DNA of 64,000 nt from positions 4,092,001-4,156,000 of the forward strand of contig NZ_DAJPEN010000001.1 in assembly GCF_025993685.1 (NCBI RefSeq), in the 5' to 3' direction. This document shows positions 9,038 through 16,244 of this stretch, one piece after another (positions within the stretch are counted from its first letter, which is position 1; each line of letters starts with the position of its first letter). The notes below the pieces were generated by a model. It ran no database searches, had not been told where the DNA came from, and saw only the letters and a program-made list of their open reading frames with translations. This DNA is from Bacteroides mediterraneensis. GTDB lineage: Bacteria > Bacteroidota > Bacteroidia > Bacteroidales > Bacteroidaceae. The position numbers were made by a program, and so were the translations under genes.

Positions 9038-9349
9038 ATGGAAATCATCAGCTTTGAAAAAAGGACTTTCGAGGAGATTGCCGCCAAGTTGGATCGTTTC
9101 GTGCAGCGGGTGGAAAGCCTGTGCCGTGAACACGGCGGAAAGGAAACAAGTGAATGGATGGACAACCACGAGGTTTGCCGCAGGTTGCGTATCAGTCCGA
9201 GAACCTTGCAGACCTTAAGGGATAACGGAACGCTTGCCTTTACCAAAATCGGGAACCGGACTTACTACCGTCCTGATGATGTGGAGCGAGTAGTCGGAAA
9301 CGTGGAGGACAAACGCAAGGAAGCCCGTTGGAAAGGAAAGACCATTTGA
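9038..9349 (+). CDS. Excisionase-family helix-turn-helix protein (first of pair)
   Basis: This 103-residue protein has a C-terminal winged HTH_17/MerR-like domain: WMDNHEVCRRLRISPRTLQTLRDNGTL followed by IGNRTYYRPDDVERVV. The N-terminus is a short helix. Tandem pairs of such proteins are common in Bacteroides integrative elements and act as recombination directionality factors or regulators. The second copy starts 17 bp downstream. The pair at 13089-13677 has the same architecture. Confidence 0.78.
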   Translation: MEIISFEKRTFEEIAAKLDRFVQRVESLCREHGGKETSEWMDNHEVCRRLRISPRTLQTLRDNGTLAFTKIGNRTYYRPDDVERVVGNVEDKRKEARWKGKTI

Positions 9350-9365
9350 GTGAGTTTCAAGAATA

Positions 9366-9695
9366 ATGTATAACCAATATCAAACACGTATGAGTAATGA
9401 AATCAGAGAAAAGGACCACGAGTGGGTAAAGACATTCCACTCGAATTTCGACAGGCTGCTGGCCCTGCTCGAAAAGTTGTTGGAAAAACGGCAACCGTCT
9501 GCCTATGGCGATGAATTGCTGACGGACAAGGAAGTGGCATTCCTGCTGAAAGTAAGCAGGAGAACCCTGCAGGACTACCGCAACAACGGCATTCTGCCTT
9601 ACACACAGGTAGGCGGCAAGATTCTCTACCGGGCTTCCGACATAGAAAAGACACTGATGAAAGGGTACAAGGAGGCGTACCGACTTAATGAATAA
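9366..9695 (+). CDS. Excisionase-family helix-turn-helix protein (second of pair)
   Basis: This 109-residue protein ends in an HTH_17-like domain: LLTDKEVAFLLKVSRRTLQDYRNNGILPYTQVGGKILYRASDIEKTL. The N-terminal stretch is helical (FDRLLALLEKLLEK). It is probably cotranscribed with the preceding gene. By context the pair may control excision by the integrase at 11349-12587 or expression of the mob genes; that is inference. Confidence 0.78.
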   Translation: MYNQYQTRMSNEIREKDHEWVKTFHSNFDRLLALLEKLLEKRQPSAYGDELLTDKEVAFLLKVSRRTLQDYRNNGILPYTQVGGKILYRASDIEKTLMKGYKEAYRLNE

Positions 9696-9774
9696 AATCG
9701 GTATCACTCTATTGGAATCTGTATCACTTATCTAACAGGTGTGTGATGCAGATTCTATTTGTTTTATTGCAAAA

Positions 9775-9840
9775 GGTGGGGAGAAAAGCAAATAAAGTAG
9801 GGAGAAAATAATGAGAAGTAGGGAGAAAAATATATATTTG
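9775..9840 (+). promoter_or_regulatory. Fic gene promoter with three 13-bp direct repeats at 21-bp spacing
   Basis: Repeats AGTAGGGAGAAAA lie at 9796-9808 and 9817-9829. A variant, GGTGGGGAGAAAA, lies at 9775-9787. The period is exactly 21 bp, about two helical turns. They abut a -7 box TATATTTG at 9833-9840, which is 19 bp before the ATG. The array looks like an operator, possibly read by the Fic protein's own C-terminal HTH. Confidence 0.65.
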
Positions 9841-9858
9841 TGAAAAATAGAAGATAAT

Positions 9859-10881
9859 ATGCAAACCGAACTTGAAAAATTGATTTCCCTTTATCGGAAA
9901 TTGGAAATAGACAAGCAGATAGATTATGACAAGTTCTATTTGTATTCACTAATTACTCATTCCACGGCCATCGAGGGATCGACTATAACTGAGCTTGAAA
10001 ATCAAATCATGTTCGACCAGGGAATCAGCCTGAAAGGGAAAAGTATCACGGAGCAGAACATGAATCTTGATCTTAAAAACGCTTATGAGACTGCCATAAA
10101 ACTAGCTCATGCACATACTGATATCACTATTGATTTATTGAAAAGTCTCTCTGCTCTTGTTATGAAAAATACCGGACAGGAGTATAAGACTGCATTGGGG
10201 GATTTCTCATCTGCACAGGGAGACTTACGCCTGTTGAATGTTACGGCAGGAGTTGGAGGCAAATCGTATATGAATTACAGTAAAGTTCCGGTAAAACTCG
10301 CGGAATTTTGCAATTGGCTGAATCAAGAACGAAAAAATTATGCAAGCAAAAGTGTTGCACAATTATACGAGCTCAGTTTTGATACCCATTATCATTTGGT
10401 GACTATACATCCGTGGGCTGATGGTAACGGCAGAATGGCACGTCTTGTAATGAACATGCTTCAATTTGAGTTTGGATTGATTCCGACCAAAATCCTTAAG
10501 GATGATAAGGAGGAATATATCAAAGCATTGGTGGAAACCCGGGAAAATGAAGATTTAAGTATATTCCGGAATTTTATGACTGCCACTATGGTGAAGAATC
10601 TTGCTTATGACATTGAAACTTATCGTAAATCCATTGAAGATATTTCGGAGAGTGGGGAGAAACTGACAGAAAGTAGGAAGAAAAAGGTGAAAAGTAGGGA
10701 GAAAATTATTGCTTTGCTATCTCAAGACAATTCACTAAGTGCAGCTGCCCTTGCTGAGCGGATAGGCATAACCCCTAAAGCTGTGGAAAAGCATATTGCC
10801 AAGATGAAGGCAGAAGGAATACTCAAGCGTGTCGGACCGGATAAAGGCGGATACTGGCTGGTTGTAGAAAAAAACGATTGA
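9859..10881 (+). CDS. Fic family protein (AMP-transferase) with C-terminal winged helix
   Basis: This 340-residue protein has the Fic core motif HPWADGNGR at residues 184-192, matching HxFxDGNGR, so it should transfer AMP or another nucleotide part to target hydroxyls. An inhibitory-helix motif (S/T)xxxE(G/N) is present near the N-terminus as STAIEG (35-40), so it is a class II Fic with built-in autoinhibition. After a charged linker (265-280), residues 285-335 form a winged HTH (LAERIGITPKAVEKHIAKMKAEG). It sits between the xis pair and the integrase as element cargo. It may be a toxin-like or regulatory module; no separate antitoxin gene is seen. Confidence 0.9.
   Translation: MQTELEKLISLYRKLEIDKQIDYDKFYLYSLITHSTAIEGSTITELENQIMFDQGISLKGKSITEQNMNLDLKNAYETAIKLAHAHTDITIDLLKSLSALVMKNTGQEYKTALGDFSSAQGDLRLLNVTAGVGGKSYMNYSKVPVKLAEFCNWLNQERKNYASKSVAQLYELSFDTHYHLVTIHPWADGNGRMARLVMNMLQFEFGLIPTKILKDDKEEYIKALVETRENEDLSIFRNFMTATMVKNLAYDIETYRKSIEDISESGEKLTESRKKKVKSREKIIALLSQDNSLSAAALAERIGITPKAVEKHIAKMKAEGILKRVGPDKGGYWLVVEKND
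10651..10705. repeat. Intragenic copies of the 21-bp-spaced repeat inside fic
   Basis: The copies are AGTGGGGAGAAAC (10651-10663), AGTAGGAAGAAAA (10672-10684) and AGTAGGGAGAAAA (10693-10705). They have the same motif, orientation and 21-bp period as the promoter array at 9775-9829. They encode the Lys/Glu-rich linker just before the winged helix. The last copy is identical to two of the promoter copies. Confidence 0.7.
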
Positions 10882-10958
10882 TTTTTCTGGAGGGAGCGCA
10901 GTTTACCGCCTGCCCATTTTTTGTGTTTCTAAAAAATAGCCTTCCCAAATTATAAAAT

Positions 10959-11005
10959 AACAGCATATAGAATTGGAGCCTATTTGAACCAATCTATATG
11001 CTGTT
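10959..11005. terminator. Inverted repeat after fic, probable terminator
   Basis: The arms AACAGCATATAGA and TCTATATGCTGTT with TTGG/CCAA form a stem of about 17 bp around a 12-nt loop, followed by a pyrimidine-rich TTGTCTTTTCC. It lies 78 bp after the fic stop codon. Confidence 0.5.
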
Positions 11006-11066
11006 TTGTCTTTTCCTTCTGACTTTTCCGTCAGTCGCTTGTTTCCGCTGCCGTCGGCGTTCATTG

Positions 11067-11175
11067 TACAGACGTGAAAGGGAAAAGGTTTTCGGGCTGA
11101 ATACGCTCTGAAAGAGGAAGATTCTGCCCGAAACGGCATAGCCGCCAGACCTTTTCACTTTCAATAGAGTCTGTA
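11067..11175. other. Nested inverted-repeat element between fic and int
   Basis: The outer arms are TACAGAC (11067-11073) and GTCTGTA (11169-11175). Inside are GTGAAAGGGAAAAGG opposite CCTTTTCACTTTCA, and TTTTCGGGC opposite GCCCGAAA. The whole folds as a long imperfect hairpin. No coding frame explains it. It could be a structured RNA, a replication or strand-exchange site, or a regulatory dyad. Confidence 0.4.
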
Positions 11176-11260
11176 CTAACTTCTATGGGCGGCGAGGAAA
11201 TAGGCGACTGATGGGTGTTTCTTATGATTTGGAGATTGAGGCTAAAGCTGTTAAGATATT

Positions 11261-11305
11261 CATACGGATAATTAACCGCAGAATTTGCGGCTTATTATCC
11301 GTATG
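11261..11305. terminator. Perfect 12-bp inverted repeat downstream of int
   Basis: CATACGGATAAT (11261-11272) pairs exactly with 11294-11305, with a CCGC/GCGG inner stem. It starts about 45 nt after the integrase stop. A T-tract is not obvious, so a recombination or protein-binding role is an alternative to termination. Confidence 0.4.
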
Positions 11306-11348
11306 ATAGAATGATTCATAATTTATGAATTGTTTGAATGAACTGCTA

Positions 11349-12587
11349 TTAACGAGAAAGATTGCCTGAAAGTACATCCCTTACATTATTCATATCTTTC
11401 AGAATGGAACTGTCGAGTACCCTTGCATAGTGCTGCGTCATCTTGATATTGGAGTGACCGAGCATTTTGGCTACATTCTCTATGCTTACTCCATTGGCCA
11501 AACAGACAGATGTGGCGTACGAGTGACGGGCGGTGTGTGTAGTCAGGTTCTTCTTTATCAGGCACAGGTCGGCAATCTCTTTCAGGTAGCTGTTCATCTT
11601 CTGATTGCAGGGAACAGGCAGCAATACTCCTTTCTTTTTGCAGGCAGGATAATCTGCATATTTCCTCAGGATTTCCAAAGGAATATCCAGCAGCGGAATG
11701 TTACACATGTTCTTTGTTTTCTGACGTGACTTCCTGATCCACAGATTGCCGTTATTGTCTTTTACAATATGCTCAGAGGAAAGTTGTTGCACGTCGATGA
11801 AAGCCAGACCGGTAAAGGCGGCGAAAATAAAAACATCACGGACTACGGTGATTCGCTCCAGAGGAAACTCCTTGTGGTAGATGGTCAGCAGTTCGTCCAT
11901 GGTAAGAAATTCACGGATTACTTCTTTTTCGTGGAACTTGATACCGATAAACGGATCCTTGGCTATCCATTCATTGGCCAGTGCCAGATTGGTAATCTTC
12001 TTCAGACACTTCATATAACGGATGACGGTATTCTGCTGACATTCCTTTTCCGTCTTCAGATAAAATTCGAAGGCACGTACCAGTTCACCGTTGACTTCCG
12101 CTAGCGGCAGATCATCCTTTCCGTATTTCTGTCTGATAAGTTCGACAAGATAGCGCTTGCAGCTTTCATAACGGCGAACGGTAATCAGGGCGTAGTCTTT
12201 CCCGACCAGGGAACGGCATTGGTCATTGTGCTCCTGTATGGTACCGATGAGGGTGCGTACCGCTTCCGGTTCTTTGTCCTGTCCGAAAAATATTTCCTGT
12301 AACAGACGTGCCGTTATAGGCTGGTTCTGTTCTTCCAGCTCACAAAAAATCTGATGTAATTTGATTCTCGCATTTTCGATATAGGCATTCAGGTCGCATG
12401 ATTTGCGGCTTTTGCCTCTGGCAGATTCCTTTGCCTGACTCCAGAGAGACGGATCAATGCTTTTGCGGATGTTGTTTTCAACTCGCGTACCATCTACAGT
12501 GATACGCATACACACGGATGCTTCTCCGTTTTTTAGCAGCTTGGTCTTCTTCAAGAAGAAAAGCACATTGAATGAATTTCTTTTCAT
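11349..12587 (-). CDS. Element integrase (tyrosine recombinase, IntDOT/NBU-like)
   Basis: I chose the ATG at 12587 (MKRNSFNVLFF) because the -7 box TACTTTTG at 12612-12619 puts transcription start downstream of the longer reading-frame start. The protein has about 412 residues: an Arm-type N-terminal DNA-binding domain, a SAM-like core domain and a catalytic domain with HTARHSYATSV and MLGHSNIKMTQHYARV (Tyr nucleophile). The first catalytic arginine position reads TGLAFIDV, without Arg, as in IntDOT-type Bacteroides integrases. Arm-like repeats and a tRNA 3' fragment lie just upstream, fitting site-specific integration at a tRNA gene. Confidence 0.92.
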   Translation of the reverse strand: MKRNSFNVLFFLKKTKLLKNGEASVCMRITVDGTRVENNIRKSIDPSLWSQAKESARGKSRKSCDLNAYIENARIKLHQIFCELEEQNQPITARLLQEIFFGQDKEPEAVRTLIGTIQEHNDQCRSLVGKDYALITVRRYESCKRYLVELIRQKYGKDDLPLAEVNGELVRAFEFYLKTEKECQQNTVIRYMKCLKKITNLALANEWIAKDPFIGIKFHEKEVIREFLTMDELLTIYHKEFPLERITVVRDVFIFAAFTGLAFIDVQQLSSEHIVKDNNGNLWIRKSRQKTKNMCNIPLLDIPLEILRKYADYPACKKKGVLLPVPCNQKMNSYLKEIADLCLIKKNLTTHTARHSYATSVCLANGVSIENVAKMLGHSNIKMTQHYARVLDSSILKDMNNVRDVLSGNLSR

Positions 12588-12611
12588 TTTTCCTACAGTT
12601 TTTAGTTTGTA

Positions 12612-12619
12612 CAAAAGTA
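12612..12619 (-). promoter_or_regulatory. Integrase -7 promoter box
   Basis: TACTTTTG on the minus strand matches TAnnTTTG and lies 25 bp before the chosen ATG at 12587. It supports the shorter start. Confidence 0.6.
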
Positions 12620-12682
12620 GGAAACCGAACCCGTTTTCTTGCTATGCAAAATATTGACAATCAGTGAAAAAGAGCCTAATTC

Positions 12683-12728
12683 GGTGGAGATTTTTGCTCC
12701 ACCTTTTATCTCCACCTTTTGCTCCACC
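12683..12728. repeat. CTCCACC repeats, candidate integrase arm-type sites
   Basis: CTCCACC occurs at 12697-12703, 12710-12716 and 12722-12728, with one inverted copy, GGTGGAG, at 12683-12689. Short direct repeats between an integrase gene and its attachment core commonly serve as arm-type binding sites. Confidence 0.5.
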
Positions 12729-12773
12729 TCGAACGGTAATATTTTGCCGTTTTTTGCGTGCCTGGGGAAAACA

Positions 12774-12809
12774 AAAAATCCCGATTTCGCTTGGAAATCA
12801 GGATTTTAC
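12774..12809 (-). terminator. Rho-independent terminator behind the tRNA fragment
   Basis: On the minus strand AAATCCTGATTTC pairs with GAAATCGGGATTT around CAAGC and is followed by a T-run. It follows the tRNA 3' fragment at 12832-12851, in the order expected after a tRNA gene. Confidence 0.65.
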
Positions 12810-12831
12810 TATCTTTTGCTTTTCTTCAAAG

Positions 12832-12851
12832 TGGTGCCACCAGGAATCGAA
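12832..12851 (-). other. tRNA 3'-end fragment, probable attachment-site core
   Basis: The minus strand reads TTCGATTCCTGGTGGCACCA: a T-loop TTCGATT, T-stem strand CCTGG, acceptor strand TGGCACC and discriminator A. The sequence to the right does not contain the rest of a tRNA. This is therefore a duplicated 3' end, as left by integration into a tRNA gene. The parent tRNA is outside the window. Confidence 0.55.
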
Positions 12852-13088
12852 TAATACTATTCAAAGTCCTAATTTGCAACACTTTAATATCTTTGGAAAA
12901 ATCCCCGAACCACTGAATCAGCCATATGCCAAATTCACTAATTTTCGATAGATTCTCGTTACTCATCCTTTGACTTTACAAAGGTAAGTGTTCGGTTCTA
13001 TTCCTCCAAATGTTTATATAATTATTTAGAGTAGTTACAAGTTATTTGCATGAAGTTTAGTTTTTGATTATTAGTGATTTAAGAAATG
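12852..13088. other. Junction region between the tRNA fragment and the second HTH pair
   Basis: A TACCTTTG -7-like box on the minus strand lies at 12976-12983. A 46-codon open frame (12966 to 12829, minus) reads through the tRNA fragment but has no supporting feature and is not called as a gene. Nothing else is recognised. Confidence 0.35.
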
Positions 13089-13391
13089 TCATTCAAATGC
13101 TAATACTTTGTTTCTTTCCAATATTTCTATAATGTCCTGTTCCTTATATAGAATCTTTCCACCTATTTTGTAATAGGGCAATTTACCATTCATTCTATAT
13201 TCAATGAGTGTTCTTTTTGTAATTTTGAGAGCCTTTGATAACTCTTGTTCTGTTACATAGCGGTTCCCGTCCAATATAGGTCTGTAGATTACAGAGTTTG
13301 CATCCAACATTTTGGATATATTATCCATGGTTTCAATAAATCTTTTGACTTCATTACTATCCTTATTCAATACCAGCTGTCCCATTTCCAT
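13089..13391 (-). CDS. Excisionase-family helix-turn-helix protein (second module)
   Basis: This 100-residue protein has a C-terminal HTH_17 domain: YVTEQELSKALKITKRTLIEYRMNGKLPYYKIGGKILYKEQDIIEIL. It resembles the protein at 9366-9695, with the same GKILY wing. It overlaps the end of the upstream gene by about 29 bp, so the two are cotranscribed. It probably marks the remains or end of a second integrative element. Confidence 0.75.
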   Translation of the reverse strand: MEMGQLVLNKDSNEVKRFIETMDNISKMLDANSVIYRPILDGNRYVTEQELSKALKITKRTLIEYRMNGKLPYYKIGGKILYKEQDIIEILERNKVLAFE

Positions 13392-13677
13392 TATTAGTAT
13401 GTGTTTTGAGGTTCTTCTTCATATAGTTTAGAATATCTTCTTTATTATAATATACTTTTCTGTCTATACGACTGAAAGGGATTAGCCCTTTCTGCCTTAG
13501 AGACAATAGTTTTCTGTCTGATATATTCATAAGAATACATACCTCCTGATTATCCAACCATTCATTCAGTTCAGATTTGAAAGAGTTCAGTCCTTTTAGT
13601 TGTTTTTCTATCTTGAACAATATGTTGTTCATTTCCATAAATGCACCGGCTTCTATGTTCACTATCTCCATAATCAT
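13363..13677 (-). CDS. Excisionase-family helix-turn-helix protein (second module, first gene)
   Basis: I chose the ATG at 13677 (MIMEIV); the ATG at 13671 is equally possible. A -7 box TATTTTTG at 13696-13703 lies just upstream and rules out the longer frame start. It has about 104 residues, with an HTH domain: EWLDNQEVCILMNISDRKLLSLRQKG, then RKVYYNKEDILNYMK. The domain order and the MEI start match the gene at 9038-9349, so the two modules are paralogous. Confidence 0.72.
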   Translation of the reverse strand: MIMEIVNIEAGAFMEMNNILFKIEKQLKGLNSFKSELNEWLDNQEVCILMNISDRKLLSLRQKGLIPFSRIDRKVYYNKEDILNYMKKNLKTHTNNGNGTAGIE

Positions 13678-14188
13678 TAGTTTAAGTGGTTGGTACAAAA
13701 ATAGAATAGAAGGGTGTGGAATACAAGAGATTATCATCAAAGTTCATAATATGACATCAGATGTCATAGCGAAGCCACAGGACTATGCAGATCGGAGGGA
13801 GCTGAAATCCCTGTCTTATTTCGGGATTTTATAAGCAGACTATGTTTGGTTATTGAGAAAGGTGAATTTCCACTGTATGTATGAGGTCGTATATGGGAAA
13901 TAAGGATAGCCGCCTTTGATTTACGGCTATGCGTCACGTCGGTCGCAGTTAATCCCTGTAATCTTCTCTCCAATTCTAATCCGTTTGCCGCCGCATTCTT
14001 TTTCAGGAGAATTTTCATGGCGTAAGCCATGAAGAAAATTCTCCTGAAAAAAGGAATAAATGCGGCTGGCAAATCAGGATTGGGATTTATCTTTGATGGA
14101 AGGGATAACTTAAAAAAACAATGCAAGTGTCATATTTCTTACACTGATTATTTCGATAAAATGTTTTTTTGCAAAAAAATGTATATAT
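13678..14188. other. Intergenic region with palindromes before nrfH
   Basis: It contains a small dyad ATGACAT-CAG-ATGTCAT (13751-13767), the large palindrome at 13983-14075, and a dyad AGTGT-N10-ACACT (14126-14145) that could be a Crp/Fnr-type operator for nrfH. No convincing gene is present. Confidence 0.45.
13983..14075. repeat. Large imperfect palindrome of about 93 bp
   Basis: The arms centre on GTAA near 14022-14025. The core CAGGAGAATTTTC is mirrored by GAAAATTCTCCTG. GCCGCATT/AATGCGGC and TTTGCC/GGCAAA extend it outward with a few gaps. It can form a very stable cruciform or RNA hairpin. It has no ORF and is not an obvious terminator of a neighbouring gene. Confidence 0.7.
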
Positions 14189-14749
14189 ATGATATTATCT
14201 AAAAGGCAGAAAATAATAACAGCCATCATGGCTGGAACTATAGTAGGAGGTGGATTATTTTCCCTTTATATGTTGAGGGCGCATACTTATCTTACTGATG
14301 AACCTTCGGCTTGTGTGAATTGTCATATTATGTCCCCTTATTACGCTACATGGATGCACAGTTCTCATTCAAGAAATGCTACTTGTAATGATTGTCACGT
14401 TCCTCATGAGAACTTTGTAAAGAAATGGACTTTTAAGGGAATGGACGGAATGAAGCATGTTGCAGCTTTTCTGACAAGTTCTGAACCGCAGGTCATACAG
14501 GCACATCCTGCAAGCTCACAAGTAATAATGAATAACTGTATACGATGCCACCAGCAACTTAATACTGAATTTGTGGAAACAGGACGTATAGACTATATGA
14601 TGTCTGAAGTTGGGAAAGGGAAAGCATGTTGGGATTGCCATAGGGATGTACCTCATGGAGGTAAAAACAGTCTCTCTTCCACTCTCAATGCGATAGTTCC
14701 ACTACCTGAATCACCCGTACCGGAATGGCTTAAGAAAATGAAGAAATAA
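14189..14749 (+). CDS. nrfH: NrfH, cytochrome c nitrite reductase small subunit
   Basis: This 186-residue NapC/NirT-family quinol dehydrogenase passes electrons from menaquinol to NrfA. One N-terminal membrane anchor lies at about residues 8-28. Four CxxCH haem c motifs follow: CVNCH (42-46), CNDCH (66-70), CIRCH (117-121) and CWDCH (147-151). The gene is intact and heads the nrfHA-resB-ccsA-porin cluster. Its partner nrfA is broken, so it likely has no working terminal reductase here. Confidence 0.93.
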   Translation: MILSKRQKIITAIMAGTIVGGGLFSLYMLRAHTYLTDEPSACVNCHIMSPYYATWMHSSHSRNATCNDCHVPHENFVKKWTFKGMDGMKHVAAFLTSSEPQVIQAHPASSQVIMNNCIRCHQQLNTEFVETGRIDYMMSEVGKGKACWDCHRDVPHGGKNSLSSTLNAIVPLPESPVPEWLKKMKK

Positions 14750-14768
14750 TAAAATAAAACTATAGTAT

Positions 14769-16239
14769 ATGAACAATTTAAATCTTGGCATGGATGGTTG
14801 TTGTTTGGTGTTTCAATGACCGTTGTTTTTTGTTTGGGACTTGCTGTTTCTGCATTGTCTGAATGCAGGGCAGAAGTGGTAAGCATATTTAATAACAGAA
14901 AGAATCCTATGAAGGGTATTGTACCTCAGAATGAGAAGTTCCAGAGTGATTTCCCGAGAGAATATCAGACTTGGACAGAAACAGCCAATACTGATTTTCA
15001 GAGTGAATTTAATGGAAACGTAATGGTTGACGTTCTCGAACAACGTCCTGAAATGGTCATTCTTTGGGCTGGTTATGCTTTCTCAAAGGACTATTCAACA
15101 CCGCGTGGACATATGCATGCAATAGAGGATATACGAGCAACATTACGTACAGGGGCTCCGGAAAGCGAAAGTGACGGCCCTCAGCCATCTACCTGCTGGA
15201 CATGCAAGAGTCCGGATGTCCCACGTATGATGCAGGAAATAGGTGTTGATTCATTCTATAACAACAAATGGGCTGCTTTTGGCTCGGAGATTGTAAATCC
15301 TATAGGATGCTCAGACTGTCACGATTCAGAGACTATGGATCTTCATATAAGCCGTCCAGCATTGATTGAAGCATTTGCACGTCAGGGGAAAGATATAACA
15401 AAGGCAACACCGCAGGAAATGCGTTCTTTGGTCTGTGCACAGCGCCATGTGGAATATTACTTCAAAGGAGATGGAAATATCTGACATTTCCTTGGGACAA
15501 GGGTATGACAGTGGAAACAATAGAACAATACTATGATGAGAACAATTTCTCTGACTATACACATGCCTTAAGCCGTGCTCCTATTATCAAGGCACAACAT
15601 CCTGATTATGAAATATCCCAGATGGGAATTCATGGACAGCGAGGGGTATCATGTGCAGACTGCCACATGCCGTATAAGAGTGAGGGTGGTATGAAGTTCA
15701 GTGACCATCATATCCAGAGTCCTCTTGCCATGATAGACCGTACATGTCAGGTTTGCCACCGTGAAAGTGAGTAAACTTTGCGTAATAATGTTTATGAACG
15801 TCAGCGTAAGGCTAATGAAATAAGAAACCGTCTGGAAGAAGAACTGGCTTCTGCACATATTGAAGCCAAATTTGCATGGGATAAAGGAGCTACGGACAAT
15901 GAAATGAAACCTGTTCTAAAGCTTCTGCGCGAGGCACATTGGAGATGGGACTTTGGAGTAGTATCACACGGAGCAGCATTCCATGCGCCTCAAGAAATAC
16001 AGAGAATCCTGTCGCATGGACTTGACCGAGCCTTACAGGCGAGATTGTCTATTTCCAGGATATTGGCAAAACATGGATATACAGACAATGTACCTATGCC
16101 TGATATTTCCACCAAGGAAAAGGCTCAGAAATTTATCGGACTGGATATTCCTGCAGAGAAAGCTGCAAAGGAGCGTTTTATGAATAAGACTGTACCAGGT
16201 TGGTTGAAAGAGGCAAAGTCTAACGGACGTATTATTTGA
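14769..16239 (+). pseudogene. nrfA: nrfA, cytochrome c nitrite reductase, decayed
   Basis: Three frame segments together give a near-complete NrfA. The active-site haem motif CWTCK and haem motifs CSDCH, CADCH and CQVCH remain. Four lesions are visible. (1) ATGAACAATTT at 14769 lacks one G relative to the expected ATGGAACAATTT, so the start is out of frame. (2) One haem motif reads CAQRH (near 15435), a Cys-to-Arg change. (3) GGAAATATCTGA at about 15473-15484 lacks one A and stops the frame. (4) An in-frame TAA at 15772-15774 replaces an expected sense codon before TLRNNVYERQ. Segments lie at 14798-15484, 15485-15774 and 15775-16239. A functional pentahaem enzyme is very unlikely. Confidence 0.92.
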
Positions 16240-16244
16240 TATTT

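Noticed and set aside
8812..9057. 81-codon + strand frame ahead of the xis pair
   Set aside because: It has no recognisable motif, and its end overlaps the start of a well-supported HTH gene.
12829..12966. 46-codon minus-strand frame reading into the tRNA fragment
   Set aside because: Length is within chance expectation, the start is nearly leaderless, and the tRNA 3' match explains the conserved part.
13764..14126. 120-codon minus-strand frame over the palindrome
   Set aside because: It is created by the palindrome and flanking A+T-rich sequence, and shows no protein family features.
14769..16239. Programmed frameshifting or stop readthrough in nrfA
   Set aside because: There is no slippery site, and a haem Cys is also lost. 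Several unrelated lesions fit decay better.
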